DNA of 44,599 nucleotides from positions 1-44,599 of the forward strand of contig JAAESG010000231.1 of the NCBI GenBank assembly GCA_024229615.1, given 5' to 3'. Under the pieces are notes generated by a model, which searched no databases, was not told where the DNA came from, and saw only the letters and a list, made by a program, of their open reading frames with translations. Source of the DNA: Gammaproteobacteria bacterium (GTDB taxonomy: Bacteria > Pseudomonadota > Gammaproteobacteria > GCA-001735895). The translations under genes and the position numbers were made by a program. This document shows positions 1 through 8,457 of the stretch, in pieces (the first letter of the stretch is position 1; the number at the start of each line of letters is the position of its first letter).

Positions 1-813
1 ATAAGCCCTGAAATGCGCCAACCCTTTCCATGTACAGCGCCCCAAACCGTAGGCTCGTCTCAGACAGAATATACCGGCCTCGATACCAGCGCGGAAGTTG
101 CGCAGCTTACGATACACCCAGGGATTCTTGACCATGCTCTCTATCGTCAAACCTCGTTTCATATGGAAGGCCATATCTTTAACCTCGCGCCCCTTGGCTT
201 TACGCAGATTGGCGAAACTGGCATAGTCGCCGTCTGCAGCCATTTGACGTCGCGCTTTACCATACTGGGCCATATGCCTATCCAGCATCGGTATCAAACG
301 ATCTACATCTGCCGGATTGCCATCCTCGATCACGACATCGAGGATCAAACCACTACGCCCGGTGCTCAAATTCAGTTTGTGACCATACTGAACGTCTCGA
401 GCGCCTTTGACGATGATGTCCGTGTGTGCTTCAAAAATACTCACGATCTTTTCACACGCCGGCACCTTTTCTCCGTAAAATACACGTCGTTCGTTTTGCT
501 CGATCACTTGATAGATCAATGGCTTGAAGTGTGCGACCTGCTGCTTCCAGCCCCCATAGTCCATGGGTAGATGCACCTGGACAGCATGCAGTGCGACAGT
601 CACTTCCTGAAGGTAGCCCAAACTCTTTTCGGTCGCTTCTATCAAATCCCGATAAAGCTGTACTTTCTTATCCTGCCCCCGGGTATATCGGATGGCGTGC
701 ATGCACTTTTTGGCAACCCGCCGATGGTTTTGACAATTGACTATCGTGACTCCTTCGGCCACTTCGGCAGCACCATCGAGGCGGGAATATCCAGGGTTAT
801 TACCAGGGTCCAT
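1..813 (-). pseudogene. ISNCY-type DDE transposase, 5'-truncated and cut by window edge
   Basis: The minus strand is open from an ATG at 813 to the left edge (271 codons, no stop), and an in-frame TAG lies just upstream at 826-828. The translation resembles the catalytic part of ISNCY/IS1202-like transposases. An FEAHTDII motif places a candidate first Asp at residue 132. AADGDYAS gives the second Asp (194 or 196), and FRAGIEAGI gives the Glu (245). A C-terminal GLGRCTWKGLAHF stretch follows, typical of this group. Family members are about 430-460 residues, so roughly 150 N-terminal residues seem to be missing, and no upstream frame supplies them. The C-terminus may continue outside the window. 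I infer an inactive remnant. The family name is from memory of motif layout and is less certain than the DDE transposase call. Confidence 0.75.
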
Positions 814-1017
814 GTTGATCGTATCCTATCCAAAATGGGTATATTAGTATTTGCTTAAATACCATAATATCAATTCACCCAATCGCCATATTCTCGATCA
901 ATTTGCAAAAGTACGCGACGACCATCCTCGTATACGAAAACTACAACTGTGCGACTATTAATTGGTTGAATCACTACAGGTTAACAATTCCGTCCAATTC
1001 AAAAAATGGAGCTCAAG

Positions 1018-1584
1018 ATGAATTCAAAACTAATACTCATCACATTTAGCATCCCCGTGCTATTGGCCTTTCAACCAGCCAAAGCTAACGACGACAAGTC
1101 CCAGCTAAAACAGGAAGCAATCAGTATCATTCAGAGATTCGGAGGCTCTCTAAAGCCTGAGCTAAAAAAAGCGATTGATGCTGGTGGCCCGGCCCATGCA
1201 ATTTCCGTATGCTCGGAGAAAGCCCCGGCTATCGCACAAAGTCTCAGCCAGGATACCGGCTGGACCGTAAAGCGAGTCAGCCTGAAGGCCCGCAATGACA
1301 AGACTGCCATTCCAGATGCCTGGGAAAAGATGGTACTGGAGCAGTTTGATCAACGTCAGGTCAACGGTGAGTCTGCCGCCAAAATGGCGTTTGCTGAAGT
1401 TGTGGACGGGAAGTTTCGTTTCATGAAGGCCCAGGGAGTCGAGACCGTTTGCCTGGCTTGTCATGCGACAAAAATCAAACCCGAAGTCGAGGCGGCGCTC
1501 AAGGATAAATATCCCCAGGACCTGGCACGAGGCTATTCGCTGGGCCAGATTCGTGGCGCCTTCAGCCTTTCCAGGGACCTTTAG
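1018..1584 (+). CDS. Periplasmic c-type haem protein, DUF3365 (Tll0287-like)
   Basis: The 188-residue product has a cleavable signal peptide (hydrophobic residues 4-17, likely cut after QPAKA at 23). A CLACH haem-attachment motif follows at residues 145-149. The middle resembles the DUF3365 family: VCSEKAP around Cys65, GWTVKRVS near 81-88, and a C-terminal GQIRGAFS tail. In the structurally known member Tll0287 the haem is thought to be held by a Cys and a His, and Cys65 is the only other conserved-looking Cys, so it is a candidate ligand. The role is probably redox or gas sensing in the periplasm; no partner gene adjoins it. I prefer the ATG at 1018 over the one at 1006 because GGAG (1008-1011) sits six bases upstream of it. 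Confidence 0.8.
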   Translation: MNSKLILITFSIPVLLAFQPAKANDDKSQLKQEAISIIQRFGGSLKPELKKAIDAGGPAHAISVCSEKAPAIAQSLSQDTGWTVKRVSLKARNDKTAIPDAWEKMVLEQFDQRQVNGESAAKMAFAEVVDGKFRFMKAQGVETVCLACHATKIKPEVEAALKDKYPQDLARGYSLGQIRGAFSLSRDL

Positions 1585-1802
1585 TCAAAAAAACAGTCAT
1601 GCGAAAAGAGTCGCTGATCAATGCTTTCTTTTCCCATTGGTCAGCGCCCTCTTCTACCCGTAAAAAACACCTGCTTAACCAGAGGTTCGTTTAACAAGCC
1701 CCAATAGCCAACTACCGGGATAAATTCGGTTTCTGTTATCTCGCCTAGTTGCGGTATTATCCGGGCAAGGACCATGAGACTGGTTACAAGTCAGAAACCG
1801 CT

Positions 1803-2075
1803 ATGACGAGCCCCGAACCTGAACACTGCGGCGAGGTATTCACCAACGCTTTGCCCGCGGAAGCCCCAGTACTGTACGGCAGCGCATCGCTGTCGCCGCA
1901 AGGTGCGTTCGAGGCGCGCAGCCTGCGGACCTTCACCCTGACCTATCGCTGCGGCCGCTACGGACTCGACGATACTGGCTCGATCCGCATCGTGTTTCGT
2001 TTCACTGCCGATGTCGGTCCTTTGCAGATGACCGACCCGGCAGCATATTTTCCAAATTCAAGATTCAAGACCTGA
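1803..2075 (+). pseudogene. 5' fragment of a larger gene (N-terminal domain only)
   Basis: From the ATG at 1803, a 90-residue frame encodes a peptide with a coherent core: a CGEVFTNA start, then a beta-rich stretch with RTFTLTYRCG, YGLDDTGSIRIVFRF and a final MTDPAAYF. From memory this motif opens large proteins of several hundred residues (a hypothetical family, some with DUF3604-like domains), which normally continue after a DPAAPNY-like segment. Here the frame ends 8 codons after DPAA (YFPNSRFKT, then the stop), so I infer a deletion of the remainder. The frame extends upstream to a TTG at 1749 without convincing sequence, and no clear Shine-Dalgarno is seen. It lies between the haem protein gene and convergent minus-strand genes. 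Family assignment is tentative. Confidence 0.4.
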
Positions 2076-2093
2076 TAAACATAAGGCAACCTC

Positions 2094-2116
2094 GCCCCGC
2101 CACGGTGTGGCGGGGC
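2094..2116 (+). terminator. GC-rich hairpin, possible terminator
   Basis: GCCCCGCCAC, loop GGT, GTGGCGGGGC forms a perfect 10-bp stem 18 bases after the stop at 2075. There is no immediate T-run; a T-rich stretch begins about 14 bases later. It lies between convergent transcription units, so it may end plus-strand transcripts. Confidence 0.4.
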
Positions 2117-2154
2117 ATACAATGATAGTTTTCCTGTTATTTTTCCACCAAAAA

Positions 2155-2178
2155 AAAGGCCGGGTCGCCCCGGCCTTT
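2155..2178 (-). terminator. Intrinsic terminator of the family-5 SBP gene
   Basis: On the minus strand a perfect 10-bp stem (AAAGGCCGGG / CCCGGCCTTT, loop of four) is followed directly by a run of T (the A-run at 2150-2157 on the plus strand). It starts 24 bases after the stop codon at 2202. This is a textbook factor-independent terminator. Confidence 0.85.
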
Positions 2179-2201
2179 CAAGTTGGTGAAACTGGATTCG
2201 C

Positions 2202-3809
2202 TTAGACGAACCACCACCGTTCGGTATTCTTCATGCCGTCCAGTTCCCAGTTGTTGCCAATTTGATCGGGAAGACCGATCTTGTCGTTTATCGCCATCAC
2301 GTCACTGAGGAAGAGCGGTAATATCAAGCCGCCGTCGGTGTTGACGATTTTCTGCATATCGACATAGATTTCGCGTCGTTTCTCCGAATTCAATTCGGCG
2401 CGGCCCTGGACGAGTAACTTGTTGAATTTCTCGTGTTTCCAGAAGGTGTCGTTCCAGCTAGCATCCGCGGCGTATACCTGGGAAAACATCCAGTTTTCCG
2501 TGGGCCGGCCGCTCCAGTAGCAGGCGCACCAGGGCTTTTTCATCCACACGTCAGACCAGTAGCCGTCATTGGGTTGGCGCTTCACATCGATATTGATGCC
2601 GGCGGGCTTGGCCGATTCGCGCATCAATGCCCCTGCGTCCACCGATCCGGAGAACGCGGTATCCGCGGCATAGAATTCCACCGACAGGCTGTCCATTCCG
2701 GCCTGCTTCAGATGCCACTTCGCCTTGTCGGGGTCGTATTCCCGCTGCGGCAACTCCTCTGCTGTCGCACGATACACGTTGGCCGGGCCGATCGGATTGT
2801 CGTTGCCGAGTTCACCGTATCCAAATGCGATCTTGTTCAGCCAATCTTTACGCTGGATGATCAACTTGAGCGCCATACGAACGTGATTATTGTCATAGGG
2901 CGCAGTATCCGTGCGCATCGGCAGCGTGATCTGCTTGTTACCCGTGGTGGCGATAACCTTTACACCCGGTAGTTTGGTAAGCCGACTGGCGGTTTTCAAT
3001 TCCACCTTCAGGATGCAGTCCACCGTATCCGTTCGCAGGGCGGTGGTACGCGCCGACGGGTCCGCGAGCTGCAGAGACTCGATTTCATCGAAATGCGCTT
3101 TGCCTTCTTTCCAGTAGTTGGGATTGCGCTTCGTAAGGGTGCGAATACCGGCCTCATGGTCCGCCAGGGAGTAACCGCCCGTGCCGTTGCCGGATTGCCA
3201 GTCGATGCTGCCATCCCCATTGGAGGGGCAGATCAGGATGTGATAGTCACTGAGGATGAAGGGAAAGTCGGCATCGCCGCCTTTGAGACTCACCACTACC
3301 GTATTTTTGCCATCCGCCTTGACATTGTCGACGCCGGTAAGGATGCCGGCTGCGGCCGATGTCGATTTTTCGCCGAGGTGATGCTGCAGTGAATCCACCA
3401 CGTCCTGCGAATTCATGGTTTTGCCATTGTGAAATTCCACACCCTGGCGAATTTTAAAAACCCACTGGGTGGCATCGGCGTTAGCTTCCCAGCTCTCGGC
3501 CAGTTCTCCCACCAGTTCGCCATTGGCCGCGACTTCGGTCAGGTTGTTGCGCAACTGGCCGAACTGCAGACTTTGCATATAGGAGTCCAGGATTTGGCCC
3601 GGGTCCAGTACGTCGCTGGTCGCGCCACCGGTCAACCCCTGCCGCAGTCTGCCGCCTTTTTTTGGTGCGGCATGGGCTGCTTCGCTGTACAGGGCGGGCG
3701 CCATGGCCCCCACGCCCATCGCCATTGCCGCGGACAGAAATTTGCGCCGGCTAAGGCTACCTTCCGCAACCATTCGTTGCAGAAATTTAATATCGTCGTC
3801 TCGATTCAT
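2202..3809 (-). CDS. Tat-exported ABC solute-binding protein, family 5 (peptide/opine type)
   Basis: The 535-residue product begins with a twin-arginine signal (SRRKFL at residues 20-25, then a hydrophobic alanine-rich stretch ending AAHAA near 48). The mature part has the SBP_bac_5 fold marks: an early DVLDP segment, WVFKIRQGVEFHNGK near 116-130, a DVVDSL segment, and repeated NPNYWKEGK-type motifs. Such proteins capture peptides, opines, nickel or other small solutes for Dpp/Opp-type importers. A strong GGAGGA lies six bases before the ATG and an intrinsic terminator follows. No permease or ATPase of this class is in the window, so it is an orphan. The co-directional FAD-GcvT gene ends 289 bases upstream, which suggests, but does not prove, that the ligand is an N-methylated amino compound. 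Length is normal for the family. Confidence 0.88.
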   Translation of the reverse strand: MNRDDDIKFLQRMVAEGSLSRRKFLSAAMAMGVGAMAPALYSEAAHAAPKKGGRLRQGLTGGATSDVLDPGQILDSYMQSLQFGQLRNNLTEVAANGELVGELAESWEANADATQWVFKIRQGVEFHNGKTMNSQDVVDSLQHHLGEKSTSAAAGILTGVDNVKADGKNTVVVSLKGGDADFPFILSDYHILICPSNGDGSIDWQSGNGTGGYSLADHEAGIRTLTKRNPNYWKEGKAHFDEIESLQLADPSARTTALRTDTVDCILKVELKTASRLTKLPGVKVIATTGNKQITLPMRTDTAPYDNNHVRMALKLIIQRKDWLNKIAFGYGELGNDNPIGPANVYRATAEELPQREYDPDKAKWHLKQAGMDSLSVEFYAADTAFSGSVDAGALMRESAKPAGINIDVKRQPNDGYWSDVWMKKPWCACYWSGRPTENWMFSQVYAADASWNDTFWKHEKFNKLLVQGRAELNSEKRREIYVDMQKIVNTDGGLILPLFLSDVMAINDKIGLPDQIGNNWELDGMKNTERWWFV

Positions 3810-4040
3810 GTGTCTCCTCCGGTTTTGTATTTATCACACTGCCAGAATGATTTTTTTTAAAAGTTCAGCCATTCTATGGCAATGTGACTGGTTTTGTCCT
3901 GTGAGTATAACCCCGAGGCTTGCGGATTGAAATATCACCTACTCGAAACACTGGGTTGGCAAAAGGAGAAATCATTCGCTCCTCGCTAAAGCCTCTAAAT
4001 GGCGGTAGTTTTCAATTTAATTGTTGTTATCAGGTGATCT

Positions 4041-4083
4041 GATCCGCGAGAATGCTATTTTTTGGGAAAATAGCACCGCGATC
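4041..4083 (-). terminator. Extended hairpin after the FAD-GcvT gene
   Basis: TGCTATTTT (4053-4061) pairs perfectly with AAAATAGCA (4067-4075) around TTGGG, and outer GATCCGCG/CGCGATC bases extend the stem. It lies 16 bases beyond the stop at 4099 on the minus strand. There is no clean T-run after it, so it may be a weak terminator or an mRNA 3' stabiliser. Confidence 0.45.
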
Positions 4084-4098
4084 ACGCGGCGCATTAAC

Positions 4099-6663
4099 TC
4101 AGCTCCGTGGCAGTTTGTTTTCCGGATCATAGAGCGGTTTGTAACCGACTGATTCAAGCTTCATCGGGAACTGCTCGCCGAGGTATTCCATAATCATTTC
4201 GCGGCCTTCCTGGCAATATTCGGACGGCAAGTAACCAAGGCCGATATTTTTACCGATGCTCGGTCCATAGGCGATGCTGCTCAGATACGAACGGCGACCC
4301 TTGGAATCGATGGGTACTTCGCCGGTCTCCGGGTCGATCAGCGGGGCGCTACCGACCGGATAACGTGCTACCCCCTGTGAATCCACATTGTCGGTCATGA
4401 CGAAGGTACAGAGATAGGCGACCTGCTGCTCTAGCTCGCGTTGTTCGATGTAAGGCGCCTTGCCGTGGAAGTCCGCTGCCTTGACGACGGGGCGTGCCAG
4501 ACCAGCCTCGTACAGGTTGTACTCGGTCAGCAGGTCGGCATTCTGCAGGCGCAGGCTCTTTTCCATGCGCCGACTGTTGGCATAGGTTTCGATCCCGACC
4601 GGCGTCGCCCCCTGAGCGTAGACCAGATCCCATAGCGACAGGCCGTAGCTGAAGTCCACGTGCAGTTCCCAGCCCTGTTCGCCTACATAGGAGATACGGA
4701 AAGCCTCGACCGGAATACCCTGCAGCGTGAGTCGTCGGGTTGCGGCAAACGGAAAGTTTTCTTCCTCCCAGGCGGCGGGATCGTCAGCGATGGCCTGAAT
4801 CGTCTTGCGTGCGTTCGGTCCCCAGACACCCAGGCAAGCCACGTGATCTGAGCGATCGTCGATGTAAACCTTCCAGCCTTTATCTTCGGCCATGCGCTTG
4901 AGCCAGATGTAGTCGCGGTGACCCGCATCGGCGCCGTCGATCATACGGAAGCGGTCTTTGGCATGGCGAATAACCGTGAGGTCCGCGCGTACCCCGCCGC
5001 GCTTGTCGAGGAAGTGTGTGTAAACGCCCTTGCCGATAGGGGTATCGCCGCCGACCTTGGCGACACAGGCATATTCCATTAGTGCTTCCGCGTCGGGACC
5101 TATGATGTCGTAGACGGCGAAATGCGACAGGTTGATCATGCCGACATTATCCGACATCGCCAGTTGTTCCGCATTGGAGACGCGCCAGAAGTGGCGGTTA
5201 TCCCATTCGTGCTCGCGTACCGGTACCCGGTCGGCGTATTTCTCCAGCAGATGTTCGTTCGAGGCATAGCCGTGTGCGCGCTCCCAGCCCGACAGCTCCA
5301 TGAAATAGCCGCCCAGTTCCTGTTCACGGGCCCAGAAAGGACTGCGACGCAGATTACGGCCCTTGGAATAGGGTTCGCGGTTATGCACCGCAGGGTTGTA
5401 AATCTTGAACGCGGATTCGTAACAACGATCGTAGATATAGGAAGGTGTTTTCTGGATCGGATAGTGACGCGCGGTGTCGATGCCGAAGAAATCCATCTCG
5501 GCAACACCGTCGGTCATCCAGTCCACCAGCACCTTGGCGATTCCGGGGCCGTCTTTGACCCAGACCGCGATCGCGTACCAGAGCCCGCGAGTGAGCGTGG
5601 ATTCACCCACCGAAGGACCACCGTCGGTGGTGACTTGTAGCAGGCCGTTGAATGAGTGTTTCTCGTTGTAACCGACTTCACCGAGGATCGGAGTCAGTTC
5701 CATGGCGCGTTCCAGCGGCTCGATGATCTGCTCGAGTTCGAGATCGCGCTGTGACGGTGACCAATGGGTCTCACCTTTTTCGGGCAGGTCACGCGGGTGA
5801 ACCAGGCGGGGTTCCTTTTCTTCGTAGTAACCCCACTCGATCTGACCGCCTTCCGGCGTTTTCGGGTCGCCGGTGTCGCGCATATAGGCCGAGTTGCCCT
5901 GATCGCGCAGCAGTGGGTAACCGATGTCCTTGCCGGTGCCTTCGAATTCATTGAAGGGGGCGAAGAAAGAAAGCGGGTGATCGACCGGCATGACTGGAAG
6001 ATCTTCGCCAGCCATCTCTGCGATGCTACGACCCCAAAGTCCGGTGCAGACGATAACGTGGTTGGCGGCAATGTAGCCACGGCTGGTTTCCACACCGACG
6101 ATGCGGCCATCCTGAATGTCGAGACCGGTCGCGTTAGTATTGGCAAAGGATTGTGCCTTGCCGGTTTTGACGGCGTTATCGACCAGGATTCCTGCCACCG
6201 TTTGCGAGCGAGGTTTCACCAGTCCGGCGTCGGGATCCCACATGGCACCTTGGATCATGTCTTCTTCGAGCAGTGGAAAGAGTGCCTTGGCCTCGGCGGC
6301 GCTGATCATCTTCACATTGGTGCCGAAAGCCTTGCCCGAGGCGACCTTGCGCTTGAGTTCCATCATGCGATCGTCGTCACCCTTGCGCGCGACCTCGAGA
6401 CCGCCGACGCGGGCGTAATGCCCCATCTTGTCGAAGAATTCGATGCTGTAGTGCGTGGTATAGCAGACGAACTTGCTGTGGTCGGTGGCATAGCAGAAAT
6501 CGGACGCGTGCGAGGTTGAGCCGATGTCGGTCGGAACCGACGTCTTGTCGATACCGACGATGTCTTCCCAGCCGCGTTCAACCAGGTGATGCATCACCGA
6601 GGCGCCGACTATGCCGCCAAGACCGATGACGACGACGTTGGATTTTTCTGGAAATTGTGCCAT
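4099..6663 (-). CDS. FAD-dependent oxidative demethylase-like protein fused to GcvT domain (DMGDH/SarDH family)
   Basis: The 854-residue protein has an N-terminal DAO-type FAD domain with the dinucleotide fold GLGGIVG at residues 14-20. His52 (STSHAS) is at the position that carries covalent FAD in dimethylglycine and sarcosine dehydrogenases. From about residue 430 there is a GcvT/aminomethyltransferase-like half with SYVGEQGWELHVDF near 664-677, which in relatives binds tetrahydrofolate and accepts the methylene group. Family members oxidise N-methyl amines and produce 5,10-methylene-THF. The surrounding motif differs from the usual TTWHSA, so the substrate may not be dimethylglycine. GGGAGA lies eight bases before the ATG. 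It is co-directional with the orphan solute-binding gene downstream. Function at family level is solid; substrate is inference. Confidence 0.82.
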   Translation of the reverse strand: MAQFPEKSNVVVIGLGGIVGASVMHHLVERGWEDIVGIDKTSVPTDIGSTSHASDFCYATDHSKFVCYTTHYSIEFFDKMGHYARVGGLEVARKGDDDRMMELKRKVASGKAFGTNVKMISAAEAKALFPLLEEDMIQGAMWDPDAGLVKPRSQTVAGILVDNAVKTGKAQSFANTNATGLDIQDGRIVGVETSRGYIAANHVIVCTGLWGRSIAEMAGEDLPVMPVDHPLSFFAPFNEFEGTGKDIGYPLLRDQGNSAYMRDTGDPKTPEGGQIEWGYYEEKEPRLVHPRDLPEKGETHWSPSQRDLELEQIIEPLERAMELTPILGEVGYNEKHSFNGLLQVTTDGGPSVGESTLTRGLWYAIAVWVKDGPGIAKVLVDWMTDGVAEMDFFGIDTARHYPIQKTPSYIYDRCYESAFKIYNPAVHNREPYSKGRNLRRSPFWAREQELGGYFMELSGWERAHGYASNEHLLEKYADRVPVREHEWDNRHFWRVSNAEQLAMSDNVGMINLSHFAVYDIIGPDAEALMEYACVAKVGGDTPIGKGVYTHFLDKRGGVRADLTVIRHAKDRFRMIDGADAGHRDYIWLKRMAEDKGWKVYIDDRSDHVACLGVWGPNARKTIQAIADDPAAWEEENFPFAATRRLTLQGIPVEAFRISYVGEQGWELHVDFSYGLSLWDLVYAQGATPVGIETYANSRRMEKSLRLQNADLLTEYNLYEAGLARPVVKAADFHGKAPYIEQRELEQQVAYLCTFVMTDNVDSQGVARYPVGSAPLIDPETGEVPIDSKGRRSYLSSIAYGPSIGKNIGLGYLPSEYCQEGREMIMEYLGEQFPMKLESVGYKPLYDPENKLPRS

Positions 6664-7530
6664 GACTATTCTCCCGATGGTGGTCGGTCGTCACCGTTGC
6701 CGCCAAAAGTGTGCTCAAATCTGATTGACGTCCCTCACGTGAAAGCGACCTCCCAGCATGCGCCGAGTTGACGTCTCGGCCAGGGTTCTCCCCGCCGGCG
6801 GATGTCGATGGTCTTCCACTCGCACGAAATTCATATAACCTAAACCCGATTCCGTGCTGAACGGCCCGCTGCAATCATGCATCGGACTGAGGCAGTATAA
6901 ACACCCACTTTTCACATCTCCAACAGTTTTAGGTCCGGGAAGTCGCGGCGCTGTCCAAGCGTGTCGCATCTGAATTCCGACCGAGTCCCGGCGCGCGCTC
7001 CGGATTGCCGTGCAGGCCAACATGACGGAAAACCAGATCATCGCTTCAGCCGATAACGGCGGCGAGGGGCCTATTTTCCAGCGGGTCGATTTGTTAACAG
7101 CGACACCCGGATTCGACACGGTGCTTTTGATCCGCTGATAGTTTTACAGAAAACCCCAAGCGGAGCAGCTTTCCAGAAGTTTGACATGGAGCTGGATCTG
7201 GCCGGACGGCGCCGCTGGTGAATCCAGGCTCAATGATCAACTTAGCCGAGAAAGTTGATGTGATTACCAATTGATGCCGCATATCCCGTTGATGTTAAAG
7301 AGTATTTATCCCTTGCCCCATTAAGGAAATATTTCTCTAATCCACTTTTTCACTATCGAAGCCAGCTTCCCGGGCAGTAACATGTCTGCCATCTGAGTTC
7401 AGTGCTGACAGTATTCCGGAAAACCGAGGGTAGAGACTGAAGGCAATCCAGATTGAAGCCGACAGATTAATTGATTCTCAAGATCTGTATCGGGTCGCGA
7501 TCCAGCTGGATCGTAATGTGGAGCTTTTGC
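6664..7530. other. 867-base intergenic region without a convincing gene
   Basis: This stretch separates divergent genes (FAD-GcvT leftwards, TPR protein rightwards), so it must hold both promoters. Short open frames occur on the minus strand (for example 6715-7119) but have no recognisable motifs, coherent composition or ribosome site. I looked for a glycine riboswitch, SAM or THF motif upstream of the FAD-GcvT gene and did not recognise any. Its length is unusual beside the tight packing of most of the window. Confidence 0.6.
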
Positions 7531-8403
7531 ATGAACGAGATGATCAAAATATCCAGGCAGACAGCGTCATTCACGCCAAACCTGAGCCTGCTAGTTGCCA
7601 TTGTTGTTTCACTGACTATTTCCCATCCTGCCGCAGCTCATGGACCGGGTCTGGATGAGATCGATGCGATTACGACACAGATCGTCGAGATGGGTGAACC
7701 GGCCGGGTTATACGCCAAAAGGGCACATGTTTACCAGAACAATCATATGTGGCAGGAAGCCATGTCCGATCTTGACAGGGCTGCCGAACTGGATTCGCAA
7801 AATACAGAGTATGACCTGGATCGTGCAGAACTGTCTTTGGAGGCGGGTGAGTTCCTGCGTGCGCTGGATTTTATCGATTTGTACCTGTTACGCCATGAAG
7901 GCAGCCACGAAGCTCTGCTGATTCGCGCCCGCTCTCATCGGGCTCTGGGGCAATACCCTCAGTCTATTGAATCATATCAGTCGGCACTCGCCGATTTGTC
8001 AGGTTCGGAAGGTAGTCCGATGCCGGAATGGTATATCGAATTTGCGGATACCTGGTTGTTGGCGGGTAACAAACGAAATGCCCTGCAGGTGTTGCGAAAG
8101 GGCATCGATCATCTGGGTATGCTCGGTGTTTTTCAGCTGAGGGCGGCCGAGCTGGAAGTAGAACTGGGACTATACGATTCAGCTCTGGCGCGCGTCGATC
8201 AGTTGCTTGCCAGGGCGCAACGCAAGGATTTGTGGCTTACCCGACGTGCCGATATTTTAACCAGGGCAGGTCGCGAGGAAGAAGCGCTGCAGACATACGA
8301 ACAAGCATATGCCGCGTTGCAGAGTTTACCTCCACGTTTGCAAAATTTACCGGTTTCGATAGAACTCGAGAATCGCTTGCTACAACAGATCAATCAACAG
8401 TAA
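7531..8403 (+). CDS. Exported TPR-repeat protein
   Basis: The product is about 290 residues: a signal peptide (hydrophobic SLLVAIVVSLTISHPAAA, cut before HGPG) followed by at least four tetratricopeptide-type helical pairs, with signature pieces such as LYAKRAHVYQNNHMWQEA, ALLIRARSHRALGQYPQS and LTRRADILTRAGREEEAL. TPR proteins act as protein-protein scaffolds; the partner is unknown. I choose the ATG at 7531 because GGAG lies seven bases upstream and the signal peptide then starts normally; a longer frame begins at 7471. The following phosphatase gene starts 54 bases downstream on the same strand, so the two probably form an operon. The partnership suggests a surface or periplasmic phosphate-scavenging unit, which is inference. 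Confidence 0.75.
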   Translation: MNEMIKISRQTASFTPNLSLLVAIVVSLTISHPAAAHGPGLDEIDAITTQIVEMGEPAGLYAKRAHVYQNNHMWQEAMSDLDRAAELDSQNTEYDLDRAELSLEAGEFLRALDFIDLYLLRHEGSHEALLIRARSHRALGQYPQSIESYQSALADLSGSEGSPMPEWYIEFADTWLLAGNKRNALQVLRKGIDHLGMLGVFQLRAAELEVELGLYDSALARVDQLLARAQRKDLWLTRRADILTRAGREEEALQTYEQAYAALQSLPPRLQNLPVSIELENRLLQQINQQ

Positions 8404-8457
8404 CACCGTAGTCGCCCCAGTTTGAGCATCCAGAGGGACAAAATCGAGGTAAAGGAC

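Noticed and set aside
870-974. 34-codon minus-strand frame from a GTG upstream of the transposase remnant
   Set aside because: The translation (TVVVFVYEDGRRVLLQID) looks protein-like, but there is no ribosome site or recognised family; too short to call.
5764-6519. Long open frame antisense to the FAD-GcvT gene
   Set aside because: Composition follows the codon structure of the real gene on the other strand; no motifs.
6664-7120. Possible glycine, SAM or THF riboswitch upstream of the FAD-GcvT gene
   Set aside because: I searched both strands by eye for the conserved core motifs and found none; a covariance search would be needed to exclude divergent forms.
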